From Mariaggregatimicrobium sp964498785 (GTDB taxonomy: Bacteria > Zhuqueibacterota > Zhuqueibacteria > Thermofontimicrobiales > Thiofontviventaceae), in NCBI GenBank assembly GCA_964498785.1, contig CAZCJL010000192.1, positions 1-8,993 on the forward strand: a DNA stretch of 8,993 bases, in the 5' to 3' direction. Below the pieces are notes generated by a model. The model searched no databases. It saw only the letters and a list, made by a program, of their open reading frames with translations, and had not been told where the DNA came from. This document shows, piece after piece, positions 1-6,848 of this stretch (the stretch's first letter is position 1; each line of letters begins with the position of its first letter). The position numbers and the translations under genes were made by a program.

Positions 1-51
1 TAAAGAGAATCCGAAAGCTTTGATGCACACCATCAATTATTGAATGGATAC
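1..51 (+). repeat. 51-bp inverted repeat, left copy
   Basis: These 51 bases are the exact reverse complement of 8939-8989; identity stops at base 52. Within the repeat lies a small hairpin, TTGATG-CACAC-CATCAA, at about 20-36. No transposase or integrase gene lies between the two copies, so the repeat is best read as a dispersed genomic repeat. It may continue to the left beyond the window. It could instead be the end of a larger element, which cannot be judged here. Confidence 0.85.
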
Positions 52-327
52 AATTCCTTCGTACATATAAAGCGGTTAAAAACAATTGCTATTATAGAAT
101 ATATTGAACAGAAGCAACTGTTGATTTCCACGAGTTTCATCTTTGGTGCTATCGAAATCATATCTGCTTCTGTTTGATAAAAAAATACACCCAGAGGGGG
201 GGGCCCATTGGGTGTATTAACGATAAGCTCCGGAAAAGGATTTGAATTATTTTAGAATTTATACGAAAAGTACGTCAGACTGATAACATGAATTTACAAT
301 AATTTTGTTAAATCACCGACGAATGCG
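52..327. other. Non-coding region after the FG-GAP operon
   Basis: This stretch lies downstream of the minus-strand operon. It holds the operon terminator (179-218). The part from 219 to 327 is an AT-rich 3' untranslated stretch with no gene. The part from 52 to 178 holds two overlapping open frames that both run into the left repeat: a startless plus-strand frame (4-177) and a 42-codon minus-strand frame (33-161). Neither has a convincing ribosome binding site or a recognisable product, so no gene is called. Confidence 0.6.
179..218 (-). terminator. Intrinsic terminator of the FG-GAP operon
   Basis: A perfect 10-bp stem is formed by AATACACCCA (184-193) and TGGGTGTATT (209-218). On the minus strand the stem is followed by seven T (complement of A179-185), the layout of a Rho-independent terminator. 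The 15-base loop is unusual because it contains a run of eight G (196-203) followed by CCC on the plus strand. It sits about 110 bases past the stop of the second operon gene. No T tract follows on the plus strand, so it acts on minus-strand transcripts. Confidence 0.85.
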
Positions 328-2526
328 CTATTTCACCAAAATCATCCGTTTCGACTTTAATTCTTTATTATTGCTTTTCATCAAATAAAAATAAGTGCCA
401 CTGGCAACGGACTTTCCTGAATTATCCGCACCATTCCACATAATTGAATAGCGCCCTTTTGCATGAAAGCCATCGATTAAAGTACAAACCAGGTGACCTA
501 TTTCATTATATATGAATAGTTGAACGTAGCCGGATTCTTTGAGTGAATAGTGAATAGTCGTACTCGGATTAAATGGATTGGGATAATTTTGTTCCAGGGA
601 ATATGTGTCTGCCGGTCCCAGCATTTGCCACTCATTTTTCGACTCCCTGTTTTCAAAAAATCCGGATAAAATATTCACACCTCCAGATATTTTTTTAACT
701 GGTATTTCACCAGTATCAAAAAGAGCGCTTTTTATGTTGATTGGCACAAAATTTTGGTTCACATCGGAGAGGGCAAAGCGTAATCGAAAGAGCTCTCCCT
801 CGCCGGATACAGGCTCGGATCCTGCCATCCAGATATTCAATACAGTATCTCTCATATTATATTGACAGAGCCACCCAGAATTACTAACGATGCACGAATC
901 GATTATAATATCTTCTACAATAAGTTTTTCATAGAAACCGTTCAGTTTAAATTCTGCGGAGTGGAATTCATAGTTTTCCGGGAATTTAACCATAAAGGGT
1001 ACTTCAATAATATCATTGGGATATGCATTGATATTTCCTACTGAAAACAGGGTAGTGGGCTCATTAACAACGAGAGACTGATTTACAGCGACATCGGTTT
1101 TAATCTGTTTAACACCGCTTGGCCATTGAATAATCAGGGTGTCGATTTGGTCTGCGTCTGCCAGGCCGAATTCAACATTTAAGCTATGCTGACTGGAAAA
1201 TCCGGTTTGACCGGCTATATCGCGGGTTTGCCATGTCGGAACGGATTGAATAGTGGCCTTTGCCCGAACTATACATCCGATGGCAGAAGTATTTGAGGTG
1301 ATTCCGACACATCTGATGTTGATCCAATTATTGTCGTTGCCATCATTTATATAAAGGTAATTGTCATTCCCTCCATCATTTACAACGAGCAGATCAAGAT
1401 CACCGTCGTTATCAATGTCACCCCAACTGCTACCGACCGAATGTGCTTCGTCCAGCACGATTTGACTATTCGTCACTCTCCTGAAATTTCCCTGGCCAAT
1501 ATTCTCAAAGAGAGAATTTTTCTTTCCCGACGGTTCGTTCCAGTTAGCAATGAACAAATCAAGGTCGCCATCGTTATCATAATCGCCCCAACTACTGCTA
1601 CAGGAAAAACCGTCATCATTAATGATTGGCCCCGAGATAATTCTGGTAAAAGTGCGGTTTCCGTCATTGCGGCACAGGAAATTAACCTCAAAACCATTTA
1701 CAACGAACAAGTCAAGGTCACCGTCATTGTCATAATCAGCCCAACTGCAACCGATTGAACTACTATTATCGTTGGTCAATTCTCTATCTACGACACCGGA
1801 GAACGTTCCATCTCCGTTGTTATGATAGAAAAAATTATTCTGGCCCCAATTCGTCACATACAAATCCAAAAATCCATCATCATCACAATCAGCCCAGGCG
1901 CCGCATGTAGAACGTCCCCCATCTGTAACGATATTGCCCTGGGTAATTCTTTGAAAGGAGCCATCTCCGTTATTGCGGTACAGTGTATTATTTTGACCGT
2001 AATTCACCACAAATAAATCCAAATGGCCATCGTTGTCATAATCGCCCCAGCTTGCTCCCATGGAATTGTTAACTTCAGAAACAATTGATCCTCTGATAAT
2101 CTTGGTAAATTGATTGTTACCCTCATTTCGATAAAGACAATTGCTTTGATTTCTGTTGGCAACAAACAAATCAAGATCACCGTCGTTATCATAATCACCC
2201 CAGGTACTGCTGATCGAATTTCCACCATCACGGATAATTACTGAAGTCCTGTTTTTAGAAAACGTGCCGTCGCCGTTATTCAAATAAAAGAAGTTATTTT
2301 CATCTACAAAATTTGTAATGAAAATATCAAGCCATCCATCGTTGTTATAATCATTTAAACCACAAAAGAATGAACTGCCACCGTCACTGGTCACTTCGCT
2401 GCCAGTCAATTTCGTAAATGACTGACTTAGCGCTTGTTGTGCAAAAACGAAGCTAAAACACAACAGCATGATAAATGTGGCTATATCAATCCGGGTTGTT
2501 GATCTTTTATATTTAAACATGATCAT
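328..2526 (-). CDS. Secreted FG-GAP/VCBS propeller protein with ASPIC/UnbV, cohesin-like and C-terminal sorting domains
   Basis: The 732-residue product is predicted to be exported and cell-surface or secreted; its ligand is unknown. An N-terminal signal peptide (basic start, hydrophobic stretch about 14-29, likely cleavage near 29-35) is followed by seven FG-GAP/VCBS repeats (about 52-400). Each repeat has a loop of the DxDNDGxxD type as in integrin-alpha Ca sites. Repeat anchors are 51-52 residues apart, except for a 4-residue insertion (PSGK, 332-335) before the last blade. An ASPIC/UnbV domain follows (about 414-475, with AGQTGF and IQWPSG), then a cohesin-like beta domain (about 493-620) and a type IX-like sorting domain (643-732, starting SLEQNYPNPFNPST). 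It begins 9 bp after the upstream paralogue's stop, so it is co-transcribed. A GGGGG tract lies 1 base before ATG 2526 and 7 bases before an in-frame ATG at 2520, so Met3 may be the true start. Stop codon is TAG. Compared with its paralogue it lacks the dockerin and second cohesin-like domain. Confidence 0.9.
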   Translation of the reverse strand: MIMFKYKRSTTRIDIATFIMLLCFSFVFAQQALSQSFTKLTGSEVTSDGGSSFFCGLNDYNNDGWLDIFITNFVDENNFFYLNNGDGTFSKNRTSVIIRDGGNSISSTWGDYDNDGDLDLFVANRNQSNCLYRNEGNNQFTKIIRGSIVSEVNNSMGASWGDYDNDGHLDLFVVNYGQNNTLYRNNGDGSFQRITQGNIVTDGGRSTCGAWADCDDDGFLDLYVTNWGQNNFFYHNNGDGTFSGVVDRELTNDNSSSIGCSWADYDNDGDLDLFVVNGFEVNFLCRNDGNRTFTRIISGPIINDDGFSCSSSWGDYDNDGDLDLFIANWNEPSGKKNSLFENIGQGNFRRVTNSQIVLDEAHSVGSSWGDIDNDGDLDLLVVNDGGNDNYLYINDGNDNNWINIRCVGITSNTSAIGCIVRAKATIQSVPTWQTRDIAGQTGFSSQHSLNVEFGLADADQIDTLIIQWPSGVKQIKTDVAVNQSLVVNEPTTLFSVGNINAYPNDIIEVPFMVKFPENYEFHSAEFKLNGFYEKLIVEDIIIDSCIVSNSGWLCQYNMRDTVLNIWMAGSEPVSGEGELFRLRFALSDVNQNFVPINIKSALFDTGEIPVKKISGGVNILSGFFENRESKNEWQMLGPADTYSLEQNYPNPFNPSTTIHYSLKESGYVQLFIYNEIGHLVCTLIDGFHAKGRYSIMWNGADNSGKSVASGTYFYLMKSNNKELKSKRMILVK
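1327..2373 (-). repeat. Seven tandem FG-GAP/VCBS repeat units (second operon gene)
   Basis: The conserved Asp of the (W)xDY motif recurs at residues 59, 111, 162, 213, 264, 315 and 370. The spacing is therefore 52, 51, 51, 51, 51 and 55 residues, about 153 bp per unit at the DNA level. Each unit ends in LYxNNGDGTF or a variant. Seven units fit a closed seven-bladed beta-propeller. The repetition also creates spurious open frames in other phases. Confidence 0.85.
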
Positions 2527-2535
2527 GCCCCCATT

Positions 2536-5295
2536 TTACTTTATCAGTAACATTTTTTGGGAAAGTACACTATTTATTCCCGTTTTTAATACATAAATGT
2601 AAACACCGCTTGCAACAGGTTCTCGGATCTCATTTGTACCGTCCCATGTAACCGAATACCGACCTGCGGATTGCGTTGTATTTACAAGTTGCTGAATGGT
2701 ATTTCCCATCTGGTTAAAAATGGTTAATTGAACAGGACTTCGCTCTTTAATTGAATAGTGAATTGTTGTACTTGGATTAAATGGGTTCGGATAATTTTGT
2801 TCCAATGAAAATTCCTGTGGCATTCCCGAAAGATTGGCTTGGATTCCTGACGCGTTGGACAGAACTGTTGATGCGATATTTTTTTTGAATTTACCTTCAT
2901 TCCATCGCAATTTTTCAATTGTCACTAGGGTTTGTGGTACATCAAAATTTTCATTTATGGTAAATTGTAACGCAGCAAATAATCCTTTTTCCACCTGTTG
3001 TGGTTTTGTTCCTGCGCCAGCAATTACAATTTCACCTTCATTATGTTTAATGTCAATTAAAAAATTCTTTGAAATAGACGACCAATTGACCTTATTATAG
3101 GTCAAATGAGCAGGATCAAAAGAAATGACGGCTTCAAAGGATAAAATATTATCGGCTTTGATAATATGAATCGGTATATCAATCTGGTCGCCGGATTCAA
3201 CATCTGTGTTTTGCATCTGAACATCGCCAGTGGCAAATAAATCCTGTTGATTGCCTGTGTAGGGTAACGTGTCAATTAATCCGACCCCGTATTGTAAAAT
3301 CAGGGTTGCATCCAGAGCCGAAATTGAGCTATCCAGACTAACATTTGCGTTTGCACGTTGCTCGTCATTTAAATCAATGTTGCCGACAAGATATTGCAAA
3401 ATCAATGATGCGTCATAAGCCTGAATTTTTCGATTCAAATCGACGTCACCGAAATATTTTGTGAGCAGATTTACACTGCCCGATTGCGCTGTGACCGGGA
3501 TATTATCTATATCAAACATTACTGATTGAAAATCGAGAGGGATAATTGTGGAATCTTGTTCCGGTACGAAGAAATTAAGCCAGCACAGCACGCCATCACC
3601 CCTGATGGCATTTGCTCCGGCAAACCAGACAACAATACTATCATTATATTCATTTGCCTCGAACATCCAGCCATAGTCTCCGCTTAAACTCGAATCCACA
3701 ATTACGCTGTTAAATTGCAGATAGTCCGTATATCCAGCCACAGTAAATTCTGCTGAATGGAAGGAACTATATTGGGGGAATTGTATATTTACCGGAATAG
3801 TTACGAATTCGCCGGTATGAACATTTAAATTGGGAATTGAAATGTAGATCATCGGTTCATTTAAAGAGAGAATCTGATTTGGCTCGATGTCGGCGATCAC
3901 CTGCTCAATGCCAGATGGCCACTGAATGATGATAGAATCGACCATTGTTGCCTCTCCGAGTCCGAAAGCAGCGTTAAGGCTGTTCTGTGATGCAAAACCC
4001 GTCTGACCTGATATTTCACGCTGTTGCCAGGCAGAAACATTATTAACAGTGGTCTGAATTTTAATTTTTGCACCAATTGCTGTTGTATTACTTGTGTTGC
4101 CGGCTAATTTTAGCTGAAGCCAATTATTCGTATTGCCATTATTGAGAAATAGTTTGTTGTTGTGGCCATATTTCACTGCAAAAATGACGTCAATAGCACC
4201 ATCATTATTATAATCTCCGGAGGCGCAGCTAAAATGGTTATCACCGTAATCTGCTAATCGTTCATTTGTGTTTTTGGTAAAAGTTTCGTCGCCATTATTC
4301 AGATAAAAGAAATTTACCTGATTCCAGTTCGCCACGATGAGATCAAGATTACCATCATTGTCATAATCGCTCCAACTACTGCTATAAGAATTTCCTGTGT
4401 CCCGGGAAAAGGGTCCGGTAAAGATGCGCGTAAAAGTTCCGTTTCCATTATTCCGGTAGAGCGGGTTTGCCTCTCTGTTATTTGCCACAAATAAATCTAC
4501 AAATCCGTCATTGTTGTAATCAGCCCAACTACAACTATAAGAATCACCACTGTCATTTACCAGAAGACCATCGGTAATCCTTGTAAAGCTGCCATCGCCA
4601 TTATTTTCATAAAGAAAATTATTTTGATTTGCATTACACACAAACAGATCCGGGTCACCGTCATTATCATAATCAGACCAGGCACATCCCCGTGAGTTTC
4701 CGCCATCGTTGACAATGCTTCCTTCGGTGATTTTTGAAAATGTTCCATCTCCGTTATTGTGGTATAATGAATTATTCTGGCCATAGTTGGATACGAACAT
4801 ATCAAGGAAACCGTCGAGGTCGTAATCAACCCAACTACAGGCATAAGAATTTTCCATATCAGTGGCAATAGCGCCGGATGTGATTTTAATAAACGCACCA
4901 TCACCGGTATTCTGATACAGGAAATTTTCCTGATTCATATTTGACACATACAAGTCCGGATCACCATCGTTATCATAATCACCCCAGGAAGCGCTGACAG
5001 ATTTTCCGTTATCATTTGTCACAATCAGATGATTAATCATCAAAAATGTGCCATCTCCGTTGTTCTGATACAAGAAATTATTTTTTTGGTAATTGGTAAT
5101 AAACAGGTCAATGTGCCCGTCATTGTTATAATCTCCCCAACTTGAACCGCCTGAATTTCCGTTATTCTGCACAATATCTCCTGTTGTTACTTGCGTGAAA
5201 ATCTGGCTAAATAATAGTTGAGTGGGAAGTAAAATAAACAAAGAAATTAAGAGAAAAAGACTTTTTAACTGATAATGATATTTTGTTGATCCCAT
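2536..5295 (-). CDS. Secreted FG-GAP/VCBS propeller protein with ASPIC/UnbV, two cohesin-like domains, a dockerin and a C-terminal sorting domain
   Basis: The 919-residue product is predicted to be exported and displayed at the surface, possibly as a scaffold or adhesin; the ligand is unknown. Order of parts: signal peptide (hydrophobic 12-30, likely cleavage near LLFS-Q); seven FG-GAP/VCBS repeats (about 51-390) with DxDxDG Ca-binding loops; ASPIC/UnbV (about 405-465, with SGQTGF and IQWPSG); first cohesin-like domain (about 483-611); dockerin type I-like duplicated Ca-binding motif (616-675); second cohesin-like domain (about 686-815); type IX-like sorting domain (829-919, starting SLEQNYPNPFNPST). 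The start is well supported by AAAAGGAGGT five bases upstream of the ATG. It is the first gene of a two-gene operon with the paralogue at 328-2526. Carrying both a cohesin-like and a dockerin module in one chain is notable. Domain families are assigned from visible motifs; the cohesin calls are less certain than the FG-GAP, dockerin and sorting-domain calls. Confidence 0.92.
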   Translation of the reverse strand: MGSTKYHYQLKSLFLLISLFILLPTQLLFSQIFTQVTTGDIVQNNGNSGGSSWGDYNNDGHIDLFITNYQKNNFLYQNNGDGTFLMINHLIVTNDNGKSVSASWGDYDNDGDPDLYVSNMNQENFLYQNTGDGAFIKITSGAIATDMENSYACSWVDYDLDGFLDMFVSNYGQNNSLYHNNGDGTFSKITEGSIVNDGGNSRGCAWSDYDNDGDPDLFVCNANQNNFLYENNGDGSFTRITDGLLVNDSGDSYSCSWADYNNDGFVDLFVANNREANPLYRNNGNGTFTRIFTGPFSRDTGNSYSSSWSDYDNDGNLDLIVANWNQVNFFYLNNGDETFTKNTNERLADYGDNHFSCASGDYNNDGAIDVIFAVKYGHNNKLFLNNGNTNNWLQLKLAGNTSNTTAIGAKIKIQTTVNNVSAWQQREISGQTGFASQNSLNAAFGLGEATMVDSIIIQWPSGIEQVIADIEPNQILSLNEPMIYISIPNLNVHTGEFVTIPVNIQFPQYSSFHSAEFTVAGYTDYLQFNSVIVDSSLSGDYGWMFEANEYNDSIVVWFAGANAIRGDGVLCWLNFFVPEQDSTIIPLDFQSVMFDIDNIPVTAQSGSVNLLTKYFGDVDLNRKIQAYDASLILQYLVGNIDLNDEQRANANVSLDSSISALDATLILQYGVGLIDTLPYTGNQQDLFATGDVQMQNTDVESGDQIDIPIHIIKADNILSFEAVISFDPAHLTYNKVNWSSISKNFLIDIKHNEGEIVIAGAGTKPQQVEKGLFAALQFTINENFDVPQTLVTIEKLRWNEGKFKKNIASTVLSNASGIQANLSGMPQEFSLEQNYPNPFNPSTTIHYSIKERSPVQLTIFNQMGNTIQQLVNTTQSAGRYSVTWDGTNEIREPVASGVYIYVLKTGINSVLSQKMLLIK
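2851..3240 (-). other. Second cohesin-like domain (residues 686-815)
   Basis: The segment shows the cohesin-type pattern: an opening strand with SGDQIDIPIHI, then FEAVISFDPAHLTYN, then GEIVIAGAG, then a GLFAALQFTI strand. These match the usual start (GxxxxxPV), the FxxxxxYDPxxL strand and the late hydrophobic strand of cohesin domains. It lies directly after the dockerin and just before the sorting domain. The assignment is by pattern only. Confidence 0.6.
3271..3450 (-). other. Dockerin type I-like module (residues 616-675)
   Basis: Two duplicated Ca-loop-plus-helix segments are visible. The first has D617, D619, N621 and D628 followed by ASLILQYLVG. The second has N651, S653, D655 and D662 followed by ATLILQYGVG. 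Dockerins of this type bind cohesin domains in cellulosome-like assemblies. The usual Gly of the Ca loop is replaced in both halves (K623 and S657), so the calcium sites are somewhat degenerate. This module is absent from the paralogue. Confidence 0.75.
4126..5145 (-). repeat. Seven tandem FG-GAP/VCBS repeat units with exact 51-residue period
   Basis: The conserved Trp (or its equivalent) of the SWxDYxNDG motif falls at residues 53, 104, 155, 206, 257, 308 and 359, a perfect 51-residue (153-bp) period over seven units. Each unit carries D-Y-x-N-D-G-x-x-D, the Ca-binding beta-hairpin loop known from integrin-alpha propellers, and a downstream NNGDGTF-like strand. Such regularity points to recent or constrained tandem duplication. 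Confidence 0.9.
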
Positions 5296-5300
5296 TTCAA

Positions 5301-5310
5301 ACCTCCTTTT
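5301..5310 (-). promoter_or_regulatory. Strong Shine-Dalgarno site of the first operon gene
   Basis: Read on the minus strand this is AAAAGGAGGT, a near-perfect match to the 16S anti-Shine-Dalgarno, five bases before the ATG at 5295. It fixes the start codon and suggests efficient translation. It also indicates a host that uses canonical ribosome binding sites. Confidence 0.85.
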
Positions 5311-5333
5311 GTTAGAAATTGGGCTTTGTTTTT

Positions 5334-5362
5334 AATGTACAATTTATTCGTAAAGATGGCAA
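5334..5362 (-). promoter_or_regulatory. Candidate sigma70-type promoter of the FG-GAP operon
   Basis: On the minus strand a -35 box TTGCCA (5362-5357, 5 of 6 to consensus) is separated by 17 bases from a -10 box TACATT (5339-5334, 4 of 6). The predicted transcript would start near 5327, leaving a leader of about 32 bases that includes the ribosome binding site. This is a match by eye in AT-rich DNA, so chance matches are possible. Confidence 0.4.
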
Positions 5363-5717
5363 CTAAAAAGCAATATTAATTAGTATGTTGTCATAATTTA
5401 ACATTCGAGGAATTTTGAAAGCATTTTCCGGTACTGAGTATTCGGCTCTGAAGAACGGAGAAATTCATTTCACGTAAGTCATCTTTTTACTTTTGCGAGC
5501 CCCGACGAGAAGAAAAGTCTTTTTTAGAAAGAAATTATCAAACAGTAATTTTTCCGATATTTTGATAATCAATTAATTATAGTGAAGATGCAATGCAATT
5601 GTCAGAAAAAAACAGACCATCATCTAAAAAACGTTATCTGCTATTTTATGATAATCTATTTAAACCAATAAAATAAAAGATAAAATTATGACAAAGTCAA
5701 TTATTTTAGATACTTTT

Positions 5718-5735
5718 TTAAATATTAATATTTAA
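5718..5735. repeat. 18-bp perfect AT palindrome
   Basis: TTAAATATTAATATTTAA is its own reverse complement. It lies in very AT-rich DNA about 425 bp upstream of the FG-GAP operon start. It could be a regulator or nucleoid-protein site, or a chance palindrome of low-complexity sequence. Confidence 0.4.
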
Positions 5736-5823
5736 CACTAAGTTATTAAATGAATTATATTTCATTTTTAAAATGTAATATATTGACTGATAGCATCGAT
5801 AACATGATGCGCGAATTTGAACA

Positions 5824-5979
5824 CTGAATAATTTATTGCCACGGACGCTCAGAGCGTGTATCGTTCTGATTTTTAATATAATAGAAAGATACACTGTTTA
5901 CTATTGGTCTCGGTTTTTTTAAAATTATTTCTTGTTTAAACTTATGTTTATCTGTGGCAAAGTTTTTAAATAATTTCAG
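5824..5979. repeat. Imperfect inverted-repeat element with internal hairpins (MITE-like or structured repeat)
   Basis: The ends are similar in inverted orientation: TTGCCACGGA (5836-5845) against TCTGTGGCAA (5951-5960), 9 of 10 paired. The flanking bases CTGAATAATTTA and AAATAATTTCAG extend the similarity with a gap. Inside are a 13-base odd palindrome ACGCTC-A-GAGCGT (5845-5857) and a 12-bp stem with one mismatch (5856-5867 with 5883-5894). The GCCAC-GA-GCTCAG motif at 5838-5852 recurs at 8923-8937 beside the right 51-bp repeat, so it belongs to a repeat family. No gene lies inside. Confidence 0.5.
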
Positions 5980-6072
5980 AACAATTCCATTTTTCAAAAA
6001 AGGTATGAACCAACGTTATTTTTATATCTGTTCAAAAATCATCAAATAAAGGCCAAACTCTGTTAATCCCCA

Positions 6073-6094
6073 GATAACGGTACAATCCGTTATC
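6073..6094. promoter_or_regulatory. Perfect 8-bp inverted repeat (GATAACGG-N6-CCGTTATC)
   Basis: The arms 6073-6080 and 6087-6094 pair perfectly around a 6-base loop, about 80 bases past the stop of the YhhN gene. No T tract follows on either strand, so it is not a standard terminator. It may be a stabilising 3' hairpin for the YhhN mRNA or a dimeric regulator site. Confidence 0.5.
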
Positions 6095-6173
6095 AGATGC
6101 ACATGTTGGTGGGTTTAATCAAGGGAAGTTTTTTTGTACTTCAGCAAAATAAAACTGCTGTTGCGTTGCCAAT

Positions 6174-6842
6174 TTACCATTTTAACGAAGAAGCACTTAA
6201 CGCGATTAATAGCTGCCCGCCATAGTAAAAAGCAAGGCTAATTCGATTGTAGCGAAAAGGCTTTCTGAATTTGTTAATTGCCAGAATTATATCAGAAATA
6301 TAAAAAAGCGCTGCGCCAATAGTGATAAAAACGGCTTTATTTAGTGAGAAATATTCACTTTCAAAGGTATTCACTGCGCTTAACATCATTGCACTGATAA
6401 CTAAAATATACATCAGCACCGGATACCGCATATTACCAAGTCCGGGATAGAGATATGCAAAAATAACAATTGCCAGAACAATTAAGATTAAAACAGTGGT
6501 ATAATTTTGCACAAAAAAGCTATTCAAAAATGTGAATGTAACGAAATATACAACATGTCCCAGCAAAAATAAGACCAAACCTGTCATAAAAGATTGTCTT
6601 GACCGAAACATTAATGCAATATCACCGCCAAAGGAAAAAAGAAGTCCGATAAGAATGGCTATTGAATATACAGGATCGTGCTGTTGAGGTATAAGAATCG
6701 AAAGCGCTGCAATAACAATTAGCAACGCCGAGGAGATTGGTTTGAAGATATAAATACGTTTCCGGTTTTCATCGAATTCTGCTTTAACGAGGAAAGATAC
6801 GAAAAAAGTTAGCAATATTATCAATATCAGGTATGCAGTCAT
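6174..6842 (-). CDS. YhhN/TMEM86 family membrane protein, putative lysoplasmalogenase
   Basis: The family includes lysoplasmalogenases, which hydrolyse the vinyl-ether bond of lysoplasmalogens to release an aldehyde and a glycerophospho-base; most bacterial members are untested. The 222-residue product is an almost wholly hydrophobic inner-membrane protein with about seven or eight transmembrane segments. Family marks are KP (34-35), an acidic helix motif SFGGD with D74, the GH pair at 95-96, a second acidic motif FYISD with D184, and a final YYGGQ helix. An in-frame GTG lies at 6854, but it falls inside AAAGGTGAGG (6858-6849), which is the ribosome binding site for the ATG at 6842; the ATG is therefore preferred. 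The gene has its own promoter candidate and is separated from the phosphofructokinase by terminators, so it appears monocistronic. Length is normal for the family. Confidence 0.85.
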   Translation of the reverse strand: MTAYLILIILLTFFVSFLVKAEFDENRKRIYIFKPISSALLIVIAALSILIPQQHDPVYSIAILIGLLFSFGGDIALMFRSRQSFMTGLVLFLLGHVVYFVTFTFLNSFFVQNYTTVLILIVLAIVIFAYLYPGLGNMRYPVLMYILVISAMMLSAVNTFESEYFSLNKAVFITIGAALFYISDIILAINKFRKPFRYNRISLAFYYGGQLLIALSASSLKW

Positions 6843-6848
6843 TCTTTG

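Larger units (their letters stand above)
5296..6173. other. Long AT-rich intergenic region between the YhhN gene and the FG-GAP operon
   Basis: No convincing gene is seen on either strand in these 878 bases. The region contains the operon promoter and ribosome binding site near 5301-5362. A GC-richer island of roughly 41% GC at about 5404-5519 has coding-like composition but is broken by stops. It also holds an 18-bp AT palindrome at 5718-5735, an imperfect inverted-repeat element at 5824-5979 and an 8-bp-stem hairpin at 6073-6094. No clear T-tailed terminator for the YhhN gene was found. Confidence 0.6.

Noticed and set aside
33..161. 42-codon minus-strand open frame starting near the operon terminator
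   Set aside because: It lies beyond the terminator, has only a weak purine-rich stretch upstream, ends inside a repeated sequence, and shows no recognisable domain.
1441..2231. Several open frames of 60-105 codons on both strands inside the second FG-GAP gene
   Set aside because: They repeat in step with the 153-bp blade units and their products are low-complexity translations of the Asp/Asn-rich repeat in other frames.
4557..4904. Minus-strand open frame of 115 codons inside the first FG-GAP gene
   Set aside because: It is a shadow of the blade repeats, in a different phase, with no independent start signals.
4126..5145. CRISPR-like array suggested by regular repeats
   Set aside because: The 153-bp period is coding, in phase with the protein repeat, and the units have no conserved short repeat with variable spacers.
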